Assembly (NCBI GenBank): GCA_013298815.1
Contig: JAAFJF010000030.1
Span: 1 to 38,828, forward strand
DNA: 38,828 bases
From: Polaromonas sp.
Lineage (GTDB): Bacteria > Pseudomonadota > Gammaproteobacteria > Burkholderiales > Burkholderiaceae_C
Reading direction: 5' to 3'
Shown piece by piece: positions 23,021 to 30,210 of the stretch. Position numbers and translations under genes: made by a program. Position 1 is the first letter of the stretch. Each line of letters starts with the position of its first letter. The notes under the pieces were generated by a model. It was not told the origin of the DNA and ran no database searches. It saw only the letters and a list, made by a program, of their open reading frames with translations.

Positions 23021-23590
23021 GTGAAACTTTGGCTAGCCCGACATGCCCAACCCCTGATTGGCAAAGGCATTTGCTACGGTGCGACCGATGTCGCTGCCGA
23101 TGCTGCACTGACCACTGCCGCCGCAAGATCACTTGCTGCGTGTTTGCCAGAAAACACCATTTGTCGCATTTCACCACTGCGCCGCTGCCAACAATTAGCA
23201 GCAGCGCTGGCGTTGTTGCGCCCCGATTTAGCTATTCAATCAAGCACCTGCACGGACCAACGCTTGCACGAGGTTAATTTTGGACATTTTGAAGGCATAC
23301 CTTGGGCGCAGATTCCTAAATCTGCGGTTGATGCTTGGACTGCAGACTTTGGTAACCACCGCTTTGGTGGTGTAGAGAGCGCCAACGAAGTGCTGCACCG
23401 CGTCAAAGCCGCGTTAGACGACTCGCTGGCGTTAAGCCGTAACAACGTGCTTTGGATCACCCATGCAGGCGTGATTCGCTCTGCCAACTTGGTTATGCAG
23501 GGTATTTACCAAGTTTCCAGCAAACAACAATGGCCACAAGCGGTGGTAGACTTCGGTAGTTGTGTCACCATTGACAACCATTCAATTTAA
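23021..23590 (+). CDS. Alpha-ribazole phosphatase-like histidine phosphatase
   Basis: 189-residue histidine phosphatase (phosphoglycerate mutase-like) at the end of the B12 operon, expected to remove phosphate from alpha-ribazole or adenosylcobalamin 5'-phosphate. The RHA motif (Arg7, His8) is N-terminal, the family acid is in LHEVNFGHFEG, and the second catalytic His lies in WITHAGVIRS. It starts with GTG, with GAAGGA 11 bases upstream. CobC is the usual name for this enzyme in enteric bacteria; I leave the symbol blank because the threonine-phosphate enzyme here also carries it. Confidence 0.88.
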   Translation: MKLWLARHAQPLIGKGICYGATDVAADAALTTAAARSLAACLPENTICRISPLRRCQQLAAALALLRPDLAIQSSTCTDQRLHEVNFGHFEGIPWAQIPKSAVDAWTADFGNHRFGGVESANEVLHRVKAALDDSLALSRNNVLWITHAGVIRSANLVMQGIYQVSSKQQWPQAVVDFGSCVTIDNHSI

Positions 23591-23631
23591 AGCCTATCAA
23601 CTTACTGACTCCACTGAACTGAAAGCGCAAC

Positions 23632-24102
23632 ATGACTATCAATGTAAAAATCGATTTAGGTTACGAGTTTGACGTCAAAGCCAGCGCGGCAGACGTTTTT
23701 GCAGTGCTCTCTGACGTGCCCACCTCTGCTAGCTTTTTCCCCAAAGTCGACAAATTGGTTGATTTAGGCGGTGGCGGCTACCGCTGGGAGATGGAGAAAA
23801 TCGGCGTCGCCTCGGTCAACCTGCAAACCATTTATGCATGCAAGTATGTGTCCAGCAAAGCCAAAGGCACGGTAATGTGGTCACCCATCAAGTCCGAAGG
23901 CAATGCCTTGGTGTCAGGCAGTTGGACAATCAGGGACAACAAAAAATCTACGAACCTGGTGCTGCAAATCAACGGTGACTTAGAAATCCCGTTGCCCAGC
24001 TTGATGAAAATGGTCGTCTCCCCGATTGTGGAAGGCGAGTTCGAAAAGATGGTTGAAAAGTACATCGACAACCTGACCAAGAAATTCGGTGGCGAGGCTT
24101 AA
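23632..24102 (+). CDS. SRPBCC family (START-like) protein
   Basis: 156-residue protein of the polyketide cyclase/coenzyme Q-binding START-like fold, a cavity that binds lipids or hydrophobic ligands. The N-terminal strand and helix (YEFDVKASAADVFAVLSDV) and the long C-terminal helix (EFEKMVEKYIDNLTKKFG) are typical. No signal peptide is present. It starts 41 bases after the B12 operon on the same strand and could be read through from it, but nothing ties it to cobalamin. The ligand is unknown. Confidence 0.75.
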   Translation: MTINVKIDLGYEFDVKASAADVFAVLSDVPTSASFFPKVDKLVDLGGGGYRWEMEKIGVASVNLQTIYACKYVSSKAKGTVMWSPIKSEGNALVSGSWTIRDNKKSTNLVLQINGDLEIPLPSLMKMVVSPIVEGEFEKMVEKYIDNLTKKFGGEA

Positions 24103-24139
24103 ATCCCCTTAGCGCATCCAAGTAGATGTTTGCTAAAGC

Positions 24140-24231
24140 ATTAATTTCGTGAATTAATTAACACTTTGTTAGTATTTTTAGACTCAATTTCCAAGATGTA
24201 TCGTTCTGCAACAAATAATGAGTTCATTATT
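24140..24231 (+). promoter_or_regulatory. Two perfect inverted repeats upstream of the CZB gene
   Basis: ATTAATT/AATTAAT with a 5-base centre (24140–24158), and AATAATGA/TCATTATT with a 2-base centre (24214–24231) followed by TTTTT. The first may be an operator. The second could be an AT-rich terminator or a leader hairpin, since it sits only 16 bases before the start codon. Confidence 0.35.
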
Positions 24232-24247
24232 TTTTGCGAATTGAAGC

Positions 24248-24712
24248 ATGTCATCTCTGAGCTCACTTTTAAGCAGAATTTTTGGACTAAGCAAACCGTC
24301 GCAAGACGACATTGACTTCGCCCACTCGGCGCTGAACGACTTGGACATCCATGTGGCCCTTACAGCCCATGAAAACTGGAAAAATCGCCTTCAAGCTTAT
24401 TTGGATGGCACTTCCAAAGAGGTTTTTGACGCCAACGCCATCTGCTTTGACAACCGTTGTGAACTGGGCAAATGGATTCACTCAACTGGCAAAGCCCGTT
24501 TGGGCTTGCACCCCGGTTTTACCGCGCTGATGAGCCATCACAAAATGTTCCATTTTGCGGCGTCTAACGTCGTCGCTTTGCAAAACCGTGGCAAAACAGC
24601 GCAAGCAAATGCCATGCTTCAAGGTCAATTCAGCCAGTTTTCAAAATCAGTAGAGCGCGATTTAAACGCCTTGTACAGCGCGGCGGTTAAAAAGAAAAAG
24701 GTCGCGGCTTAA
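24248..24712 (+). CDS. CZB-domain (chemoreceptor zinc-binding) protein
   Basis: 154-residue cytoplasmic protein made mostly of one CZB domain, the 3His-1Cys zinc site first found in chemoreceptors and diguanylate cyclases. Visible pieces are HVALTAHENWKNRLQAYLDG (first His), CELGKWIHSTG (Cys and His) and HPGFTALMSHHKMFHFAA (distal His residues). There is no receptor or GGDEF domain attached, so it is a stand-alone CZB protein and may sense zinc or hypochlorite-type oxidants; its partner is unknown. The last codons and the stop are part of a 13-bp tandem repeat. Confidence 0.85.
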   Translation: MSSLSSLLSRIFGLSKPSQDDIDFAHSALNDLDIHVALTAHENWKNRLQAYLDGTSKEVFDANAICFDNRCELGKWIHSTGKARLGLHPGFTALMSHHKMFHFAASNVVALQNRGKTAQANAMLQGQFSQFSKSVERDLNALYSAAVKKKKVAA

Positions 24713-24755
24713 AGTCGCGGCTTAAATTAGCGGCTTAAATTAGCGGCTTAACTTC
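24704..24755 (+). repeat. 13-bp tandem repeat (x4) across the CZB gene stop
   Basis: Four units beginning GCGGCTTAA (24704, 24717, 24730, 24743). The first supplies the last two codons and stop of the CZB gene. Because 13 is not a multiple of 3, the TAA copies fall in all three frames. Confidence 0.9.
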
Positions 24756-24784
24756 TAATACTTTATTGGGTATTTTTTGGGTAC

Positions 24785-25693
24785 TTATTTGCGAAAACGT
24801 TTAACTAGAGTCACCACGGCCAGCACTGCCGCACCTGCCAAAATACCTGTCACCGCATCTGTTCCCAGGGATATCAAGCCCGAAATAAACCCGTTTTGAC
24901 CAGTCGTCACAGTTTCCACCCAGTGGTGAATAGCTGGCACGCCGTGCGTCAAAATCCCACCGCCCACTAAAAACATCGCCGCCGTGCCAATAACGGACAG
25001 CGCCTTCATCATGTATGGCGCAAACCACAAAATGCCGCGCCCAAAGCTGTGTTTGAAGCTACCGGCTAAGTTCTGTTGCGTCAAATGCAGCCCTGCGTCA
25101 TCAATCTTCACAATGCCTGCGACCAAGCCGTAAACGCCCACCGTCATCACAATGGCGATGCTGGTCAGCACGGCGATTTGCGTGGTCAGCGGCTGGCTTT
25201 GTACCGTGCCTAGGGTGATGGCAATGATTTCGGCTGACAAGATAAAGTCTGTTCGCACTGCGCCTTTGATTTTGTCCTTCTCCAGCGCCACCATGTCTTT
25301 GTTGGCATCTGCCAGCGCGTTGACCAGCTCGTCGTGGTGCGCCGCGTCATCGGCTTTGCTGTGCAAAAAGGTGTGCGCCAGCTTTTCAAACCCCTCAAAA
25401 CACAAAAATGCACCGCCCACCATGAGTAGCGGCGTCACCAGCCACGGCGCAAAGTAGCTGATGGCAATCGCCGCAGGCACCAAAATCGCCTTGTTGATGA
25501 ACGAGCCCTTAGCCACCGCCCACACCACAGGCAGCTCGCGGTCGGCCTTTACGCCGGTGACTTGCTGCGCGTTCAGCGCCAAATCGTCCCCCAGCACACC
25601 GCTGGTTTTCTTGGCAGCCACTTTGGTGAGCAGCGCCACATCGTCCAAAATCGAGGCAATGTCGTCAATGAGGGCGAGGAGGCTAGAGGCCAT
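24785..25693 (-). CDS. DUF808 family inner-membrane protein (YedI-like)
   Basis: 302-residue membrane protein. The N-terminus SSLLALIDDIASILDDVA and the following KKTSGVLGDDLALNAQQVTG match the DUF808/YedI family. Several hydrophobic helices follow (KAILVPAAIAISYFAPWLVT, LMVGGAFLCFEGFEKLAH, VLTSIAIVMTVGVYGLVAG). Function is unknown in the family. It ends 5 bases after nth on the same strand, so they may be co-transcribed, and is convergent with the CZB gene. Confidence 0.88.
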   Translation of the reverse strand: MASSLLALIDDIASILDDVALLTKVAAKKTSGVLGDDLALNAQQVTGVKADRELPVVWAVAKGSFINKAILVPAAIAISYFAPWLVTPLLMVGGAFLCFEGFEKLAHTFLHSKADDAAHHDELVNALADANKDMVALEKDKIKGAVRTDFILSAEIIAITLGTVQSQPLTTQIAVLTSIAIVMTVGVYGLVAGIVKIDDAGLHLTQQNLAGSFKHSFGRGILWFAPYMMKALSVIGTAAMFLVGGGILTHGVPAIHHWVETVTTGQNGFISGLISLGTDAVTGILAGAAVLAVVTLVKRFRK

Positions 25694-25697
25694 AGGT

Positions 25698-26435
25698 TTA
25701 TTTCGTTAATCCGTCGTTAGTTGTTGTATGCCAAAGTATCGTATCAGCTTGCGCAACACTAAAGTCGGGATGAACTTGAAATTCTTTAGCTCTTGCTTCT
25801 AGTATTCTATTTTTATCCTTAAACCCACAAAACTTCGCAACTTGGCAATCTCCACACTTCGGGCTACGCGCCATACACACATAGCGCCCATGCAAAATCA
25901 GCCAATGGTGGGCGTCTACCAGGTATTCGGGTGGAATGCGTTTCAGCAGTTTCAGCTCCACTTCCAAAGGCGTTTTGCCTGGCGCTAGCCCTGTGCGGTT
26001 GCCCATTCTGAAAATATGGGTGTCCACTGCCATCGTTGCCTCGCCAAAAGCCGAGTTCAGCACCACATTCGCCGTTTTGCGGCCCACGCCGGGCAGGTCT
26101 TCTAGTGCATCGCGGTCTCTGGGCACGATGCTGTTGTGCTTTTCAACCAACATTTGGCAGGTTTGCAGCAGGTGCTTGGCTTTGCTTCTGAATAGGCCTA
26201 TGGTTTTGATGTAGCCCTCCAAACCATCCAAACCTAGCGCCAATATCTTTGCAGGCGTGTTCGCCACGGGGAAAAGCCGGCGCGTCGCCTTGTTCACGCC
26301 CACATCGGTGGCTTGGGCGCTTAGCAGCACGGCTGTCAGCAGTTCAAACACGCTGGTGTATTCCAGCTCAGTCACTGGCATGGGGTTGGCGGCTTTCAGC
26401 GTTGCGAAAAACGGGGCGATATTTTCTTTCTTCAT
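25698..26435 (-). CDS. nth: Endonuclease III
   Basis: Base excision repair glycosylase/AP lyase for oxidised pyrimidines. The helix-hairpin-helix LEDLPGVGRKTANVVLN carries catalytic Lys120, and Asp138 lies in VDTHIFRMGNR. The [4Fe-4S] cysteines are 187, 194, 197 and 203 with C-X6-C-X2-C-X5-C spacing. At 245 residues it is about 35 longer than E. coli Nth (211). The extra part lies after the Fe-S cluster (KNRILEARAKEFQVHPDFSV…), and its role is unknown. An AGGG Shine-Dalgarno precedes the ATG at 26435. Confidence 0.95.
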   Translation of the reverse strand: MKKENIAPFFATLKAANPMPVTELEYTSVFELLTAVLLSAQATDVGVNKATRRLFPVANTPAKILALGLDGLEGYIKTIGLFRSKAKHLLQTCQMLVEKHNSIVPRDRDALEDLPGVGRKTANVVLNSAFGEATMAVDTHIFRMGNRTGLAPGKTPLEVELKLLKRIPPEYLVDAHHWLILHGRYVCMARSPKCGDCQVAKFCGFKDKNRILEARAKEFQVHPDFSVAQADTILWHTTTNDGLTK

Positions 26436-26491
26436 AGCCCTAGTTTCGCAGAAAGATGCTTAAATTTAGGCACAATGCAGTAAACCCTATA

Positions 26492-26574
26492 AGTTCGCCC
26501 TGAGCCCTTCGACGGTCTCAGGACAGGATCTGTCGAAGGGTTCTTGAAGACTTCGACAAGCTCAGTACGAACGG
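26492..26574. repeat. Palindromic repeat between nth and the aminotransferase gene
   Basis: Rearranged relative of the repeat at 22093–22152. GTTCGCCCTGAGCCCTTCGAC is on the left, a second TGTCGAAGGG in the middle, and CTTCGACAAGCTCAGT…CGAACGG on the right. It looks like a composite of nested copies. It lies between divergent genes, where their promoters should be. Confidence 0.8.
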
Positions 26575-26609
26575 GGATTAAAAGCATTCCTTCAATTTTT
26601 GGAAAAACC

Positions 26610-27797
26610 ATGCAATTTGCCGACCGCCTGAACAACGTAGAAACCTCCGCCATCCGCGAACTCTTCAAACTGCTGGGCAAACCCGGCATCATCAGCTTTG
26701 CCGGCGGCTTTCCCGACCCGGCGCTGTTTGACGTAGAAGGCATCGCCGAATCAACAGCAGCCGTCTTGGCCAACAACCCCGGCCCCGTGCTGCAATATGG
26801 CGCAACCGAAGGCTTTGGCCCGCTGCGCGAAGGGCTGAGCAAGTTCATGGCCAACAAGGGTGTGACAGTGCAGCCTGACGGCCTCATCGTCACCACCGGC
26901 AGCCAGCAGGGCTTAGATTTGTTGGGCAAGGTGATGATCAACCCCGGCGACAAAGTCATCGTCGAAGCGCCCACGTTTTTAGCCACCATCCAGTGCTTCC
27001 GCCTCTACGGCGCGCATGTCATCGGCGCACCCATCGATGCCGATGGTGTCGATACTGACAAGTTAGAAGCCCTGATCGCTGAGCACAAACCCAAAATGGT
27101 TTACCTCATCCCCACCTTTGGCAACCCCAGCGGCGCAACGCTGAGCTTGGCGCGGCGCAAGCGCGTGCTGGAGCTGGCCGTCAAATACAACACCTTGGTG
27201 GTTGAAGACGACCCGTATTGCGAGCTCTACTTCGGCAAACCACCACCGCCGTCCTTACTCGCCCTGAGCCACACTGTGCCCGGCAGCCGTGAGTTGCTCG
27301 CCCACTGCGGCAGTTTCAGCAAAATCCTCAGCCCCGGCCTGCGCGTCGGCTGGATGATCGCACCCCCCGCGCTCTTGGCCAACGCCACCATGTGCAAACA
27401 GTTCAGCGACGCCCACACCAGCAACCTAACCCAAGCCACCGCCGCGCACTACTTAACCCTAAACCGCCTAGATACAGCCCTAGCCGCAGTCCGCACCACC
27501 TACGCAGAACGTGCCCGAGTCATGGCGACTAGCCTGCGCCGCGAGCTAGGCAGCGCCATTTCCTTCAACGAGCCGCAAGGCGGGATGTTCTTTTGGGCGA
27601 AGCTGACTGGCGAGGGCGGCAAGTCCAGCAACGCCACAGACTTCGCCAAACGCGCCATAGACAAGTTGGTCGCCTTCGTCCCCGGAGCACCGTTTTATGC
27701 GCATGATGCGGATGTGGCGACGTTTAGGTTGAGCTTTGCGACTGTGGATGTACAGAGGATTGTTGAGGGGGTGGGGAGGTTGGGGGAGGCGTTGTGA
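26610..27797 (+). CDS. PLP-dependent aminotransferase, class I/II (2-aminoadipate/LysN-like)
   Basis: 395-residue fold-type I aminotransferase. The N-terminus AIRELFKLLGKPGIISFAGG and the VTTGSQQGLDLLGKVM, YLIPTFGNPSGATLS and VEDDPYCELYFG segments match the PLP-binding core. The PLP lysine is in CGSFSKILSPGLRVGW. The closest well-known relatives are LysN-like 2-aminoadipate transaminases and MocR-type aminotransferase domains without the DNA-binding part. I chose ATG 26610, with GGAAAA upstream. The frame is open back to 26544, but that part is only translated palindromic repeat. The amino donor is not predictable. Confidence 0.9.
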   Translation: MQFADRLNNVETSAIRELFKLLGKPGIISFAGGFPDPALFDVEGIAESTAAVLANNPGPVLQYGATEGFGPLREGLSKFMANKGVTVQPDGLIVTTGSQQGLDLLGKVMINPGDKVIVEAPTFLATIQCFRLYGAHVIGAPIDADGVDTDKLEALIAEHKPKMVYLIPTFGNPSGATLSLARRKRVLELAVKYNTLVVEDDPYCELYFGKPPPPSLLALSHTVPGSRELLAHCGSFSKILSPGLRVGWMIAPPALLANATMCKQFSDAHTSNLTQATAAHYLTLNRLDTALAAVRTTYAERARVMATSLRRELGSAISFNEPQGGMFFWAKLTGEGGKSSNATDFAKRAIDKLVAFVPGAPFYAHDADVATFRLSFATVDVQRIVEGVGRLGEAL

Positions 27798-27799
27798 AT

Positions 27800-27873
27800 G
27801 TAACTACAACATAGTTACATAAATCCCTTGTAAAGTTACAGGAAATCAAACGTTGTAACTGTTTTTCAGTTAC
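27800..27873 (+). promoter_or_regulatory. hicAB operator: repeated GTAACT/AGTTAC sites
   Basis: Two identical inverted repeats, GTAACT-N7-AGTTAC, at 27800–27818 and 27855–27873 with centres 55 bp apart. A lone AGTTAC half-site lies between them at 27834–27839. The second covers the -35 region of a promoter whose -10 is probably TATAGAT at 27884–27890. They are likely HicB operators for autoregulation. The first starts three bases after the aminotransferase stop. Confidence 0.75.
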
Positions 27874-27901
27874 AGTACCCACATATAGATCGTAATGTTG
27901 A

Positions 27902-28156
27902 ATGTCAAAACATCAAAAAGCTTTAGATAGATTACGCGCAAGACCTCCAGCTAGTGATATCAAATGGAATGAACTTAAAGCTGTACTTGAGCATTTAGGG
28001 TACGAGATGCTCAAGGGTAGTGGATCAAGACGCAAATTTTTTCATCCGTTTACAAAGGCATTGATATCTTGTCATCAACCTCACCCATCACCAAATGTAG
28101 ATAAAGGTTGCATTGCAGATGTAGTTGCGCATTTAGAAGCGCATGGTCTAATTTAG
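27902..28156 (+). CDS. hicA: HicA-like mRNA interferase toxin
   Basis: 84-residue small basic protein with the HicA/YcfA double-stranded-RNA-binding fold, a type II toxin that cleaves mRNA. LKAVLEHLGYEMLKGSGSRRKFFHP is the family core. In E. coli HicA a catalytic His follows the Gly-Ser turn; here that spot reads GSGSRRKFFH, so Arg stands there and the next His is five residues on. This variant occurs in a subfamily known to me only from memory. hicB follows after 9 bases, and paired operators lie upstream. Confidence 0.85.
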   Translation: MSKHQKALDRLRARPPASDIKWNELKAVLEHLGYEMLKGSGSRRKFFHPFTKALISCHQPHPSPNVDKGCIADVVAHLEAHGLI

Positions 28157-28165
28157 AGAAATATT

Positions 28166-28720
28166 ATGGAAATTATTAAATACAAAGATTTTGAGGGAAG
28201 TGTTGAAACAGATATTGAACGATATTGCTGTCGTGGAAAGATTTTATTCATCGATGACCTAGTTACTTACGAGTCAGTTACATTGCAAGGTTTACAAAAG
28301 CAGTTTGAAGAAGCTGTAGATGACTATATTGAAACTTGTGCGCAAATAGGTAAAGAACCGCAAAAACCATTTCGTGGTCTTTTTAATGTACGTGTTAAAC
28401 CTGAATTACATCGAGCTGCAGTTAGAAAGGCTGCTGCTGATGAAACTAGTTTAAATGAACTAGTTGGGAAAGCATTAGAAGCATTTATTGAAAATGCAAA
28501 TGAATCTAGTGCTACATTAGCGTTAAATATACCGAAATCAATTGATTTAAAGTTAATGACAAGCACAACTACAAATATTGTAAATAATGACTCTAATGTA
28601 ATTTTTGGTAGTTCTCTAAAAAGTAAAAACTCAGTATCAGCAAGTTCCGGAAATATCGTGTATTTGCCTGTTGCGTCTAATTCAAAGGGGAATGAAAATG
28701 TCTACAAAAAAAATTATTAA
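28166..28720 (+). CDS. hicB: HicB-like antitoxin
   Basis: 184-residue antitoxin. The N-terminal RNase H-like HicB domain (DFEGSVETDIERYCCRGKIL, then LQGLQKQFEEAVDDYIETC) blocks HicA. A ribbon-helix-helix segment follows (KPFRGLFNVRVKPELHRAAV … SLNELVGKALEAFI), which should bind the upstream GTAACT operators. The last 70 residues, rich in Ser, Asn and Thr (NIVNNDSNVIFGSSLKSKN), are an extension not typical of HicB. The region is AT-rich compared with its neighbours, suggesting horizontal gain. The 3' end overlaps the next gene by 23 bases. Confidence 0.87.
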   Translation: MEIIKYKDFEGSVETDIERYCCRGKILFIDDLVTYESVTLQGLQKQFEEAVDDYIETCAQIGKEPQKPFRGLFNVRVKPELHRAAVRKAAADETSLNELVGKALEAFIENANESSATLALNIPKSIDLKLMTSTTTNIVNNDSNVIFGSSLKSKNSVSASSGNIVYLPVASNSKGNENVYKKNY

Positions 28721-29168
28721 GACAAAGACTAAACCTTTAGCGAGCTTTTATCTTGCTGAGGAAATGCGTCTTGAAATTGATGGCAAAGTATCAGCCATGG
28801 GACTTTTCACGGATTTCAAAGTGATGATTCCAATGCCGAGAGAGATGCCCAATCCAACGACTGAACAGCCAATACACGTTAAATCATTAAGTTTATTGTT
28901 TTGCATTTCTAATGTAAATACTGATTTTTTAGTGAAAATTGAGATCGAATCTGGAGGTAATCGAAAAGAGTTAATTCCATCTTTTTCTCATAAACCGATT
29001 GAGTTTGGTAAATCAAGTAACATTGTTGTCGCATTATCTCCTTTAGTCGTTGCAGATTTTGGAGATAAATATATATTTATTAATATCGACTCTAATGAGT
29101 TTATGTTTAAATTTGAAATAAATAGAATTGAACAAAATAATTTGACGGGTCAAATTAAATTAAATTAA
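28698..29168 (+). CDS. Unrecognised protein, third gene of the hicAB operon
   Basis: 156-residue protein that I do not recognise with confidence. It starts inside the end of hicB, with AAAGGGG seven bases before ATG 28698, so it is translationally coupled to the toxin–antitoxin pair. No signal peptide, membrane helix or catalytic motif is visible. The sequence looks beta-rich: ASFYLAEEMRLEIDGKVSAM and GLFTDFKVMIPMP, then hydrophobic/polar alternation to the end. The LAEEMRLEIDGKVSAMGLF start recalls DUF6941-type proteins, a weak impression from memory. It could be an accessory part of the module or cargo carried with it. Confidence 0.65.
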   Translation: MSTKKIIKTKTKPLASFYLAEEMRLEIDGKVSAMGLFTDFKVMIPMPREMPNPTTEQPIHVKSLSLLFCISNVNTDFLVKIEIESGGNRKELIPSFSHKPIEFGKSSNIVVALSPLVVADFGDKYIFINIDSNEFMFKFEINRIEQNNLTGQIKLN

Positions 29169-29185
29169 ATCTACCTCGTTGCACC

Positions 29186-29273
29186 ATAAATCAAGCTCAG
29201 AGCACAATTTCGACCGTATGTTATGTCCGCCGAATTCATTACTTTCCTGAATTGTGATCTGACCCTGATTTAT
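29186..29273. mobile_element. MITE/REP-like palindromic element, copy 1
   Basis: 88 bp with inverted ends: ATAAATCAAGCTCAGAGCAC on the left and TTGTGATCTGACCCTGATTTAT (abbreviated here as GTGATCTGACCCTGATTTAT) on the right. The left arm has drifted from its partner. It is closely similar to copy 2 at 29988–30076. No transposase is in the window. Confidence 0.75.
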
Positions 29274-29352
29274 TTGCTTCTTCGGGTTGGGGTGAAGGCG
29301 CGGAACGGTATGGAAGCGGGGGATTTGCTTGAAATAGGGGTGGTAAATAGGA

Positions 29353-29402
29353 CTCTAGCCGGCGTTTTTATTGTCTAAGTAGCTATATAAATTATAGCAA
29401 TA
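29353..29402 (+). repeat. AGCTAT element, intergenic copy 11
   Basis: Forward copy, CTCTAGCCGGCG…ATTGTCTAAGTAGCTAT then ATTATAGCAA. It lies 80 bases after MITE copy 1 and forms part of the duplicated block 29186–29402. Confidence 0.88.
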
Positions 29403-29445
29403 AAGGACGCCGACTGGTTGAATTTAGCTCTAAATCAAAGCAAAT

Positions 29446-29769
29446 TTATGGTCGTTCAGTCATTTCTGTAATGCATGAACGTCCACTGTTGCTTCCGACA
29501 CATGTCAGTTGAAATGTGCATTTAGTGTCAACTACCAATTTGCCACCTAGCGTTTCGCATTCCGTAACACTTAAGGGTATAGCGCCCATAGGTGAACCGA
29601 CACCGTTTCGCGGCCAAGTTTTAACCTTCTTTTCTGTAATCAATACTTTTTTCAAAGCAGCACGTTCTTTCGGGTTTGACATTTGACTGCTGACATCTTC
29701 GGCGCGCGCTGCAGATAAGCATGCAGATACAGCAATAATGATAGCTATTGACTTAAATAGTGTAGACAT
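29446..29769 (-). CDS. Small secreted protein of unknown function
   Basis: 107 residues, not recognised. A signal peptide is clear (residues 1–23: LFKSIAIIIAVSACLSAARA). The mature part has four cysteines in its second half (TECET, TKCTF, LTCVG, RSCIT), enough for two disulfides. An AGGAAC Shine-Dalgarno precedes the ATG. The gene is bracketed by two copies of a ~220-bp repeat block in the same orientation, which could have helped it move. Confidence 0.65.
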   Translation of the reverse strand: MSTLFKSIAIIIAVSACLSAARAEDVSSQMSNPKERAALKKVLITEKKVKTWPRNGVGSPMGAIPLSVTECETLGGKLVVDTKCTFQLTCVGSNSGRSCITEMTERP

Positions 29770-29987
29770 AATAGTTCCTATAAAAATTATTAGTGACTCT
29801 AAACCTGCACTTTATTAGAATGCAGAACCACACTCAAATCAAAAGTTATTTAAGTGTTGAATCATTATGAAATTTGTCGAAAAATTTGTAAGGGTAATAT
29901 TCCCAAAATCAGGTTTTTTACATTTCTACACTTTTGAAATTACTAATTGGCAGATTTGAAGATGTGAAAGCTCTTCTTCGCTGCAGC
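29770..29987. other. AT-rich intergenic stretch
   Basis: No gene seen. It should hold the promoter of the small secreted protein gene on the minus strand near its left end. With the repeat block that follows it makes a 441-base stretch without coding sequence (29770–30210). Confidence 0.5.
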
Positions 29988-30076
29988 ATAAATCAGGGTC
30001 AAAGCACAATTTCGTTGCTGCTGGGTTGCCCGTCGAATTGATTGCTTTCTTGAATTGTGATCTGACCCTGATTTAT
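29988..30076. mobile_element. MITE/REP-like palindromic element, copy 2
   Basis: 89 bp with 14-base perfect inverted ends (ATAAATCAGGGTCA / TGACCCTGATTTAT) and an inner CACAATT/AATTGTG pair. It is better preserved than copy 1. Confidence 0.8.
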
Positions 30077-30150
30077 TTGCTTCTGCGGGTAAGGGCGAAG
30101 GCGCAGAAGGGGTTGGGAGCGGGGATTTGCTTGAAATAGGGGTGAAATAT

Positions 30151-30200
30151 GGCTCTAGCCGGCGTATTTATTGGCTGAGTAGCTATTAAAAGAATAGTAA
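30151..30200 (+). repeat. AGCTAT element, intergenic copy 12
   Basis: Forward copy, GGCTCTAGCCGGCGTATTTA then TTGGCTGAGTAGCTAT and AATAGTAA. It lies about 75 bases after MITE copy 2, exactly as copy 11 follows copy 1. Confidence 0.9.
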
Positions 30201-30210
30201 ATTGAAGGCG

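Noticed and set aside
23228-23250. TAGCTATTCAATCAAGCA in the phosphatase gene, like a reverse element
   Set aside because: The match stops after about ten bases and falls in an ordinary variable segment.
26544-26609. N-terminal extension of the aminotransferase
   Set aside because: It only translates the intergenic palindromic repeat. The ATG at 26610 matches the family start.
29186-30200. CRISPR-like pattern from repeated blocks
   Set aside because: There are only two copies, about 800 bp apart, without short regular spacers or cas genes.
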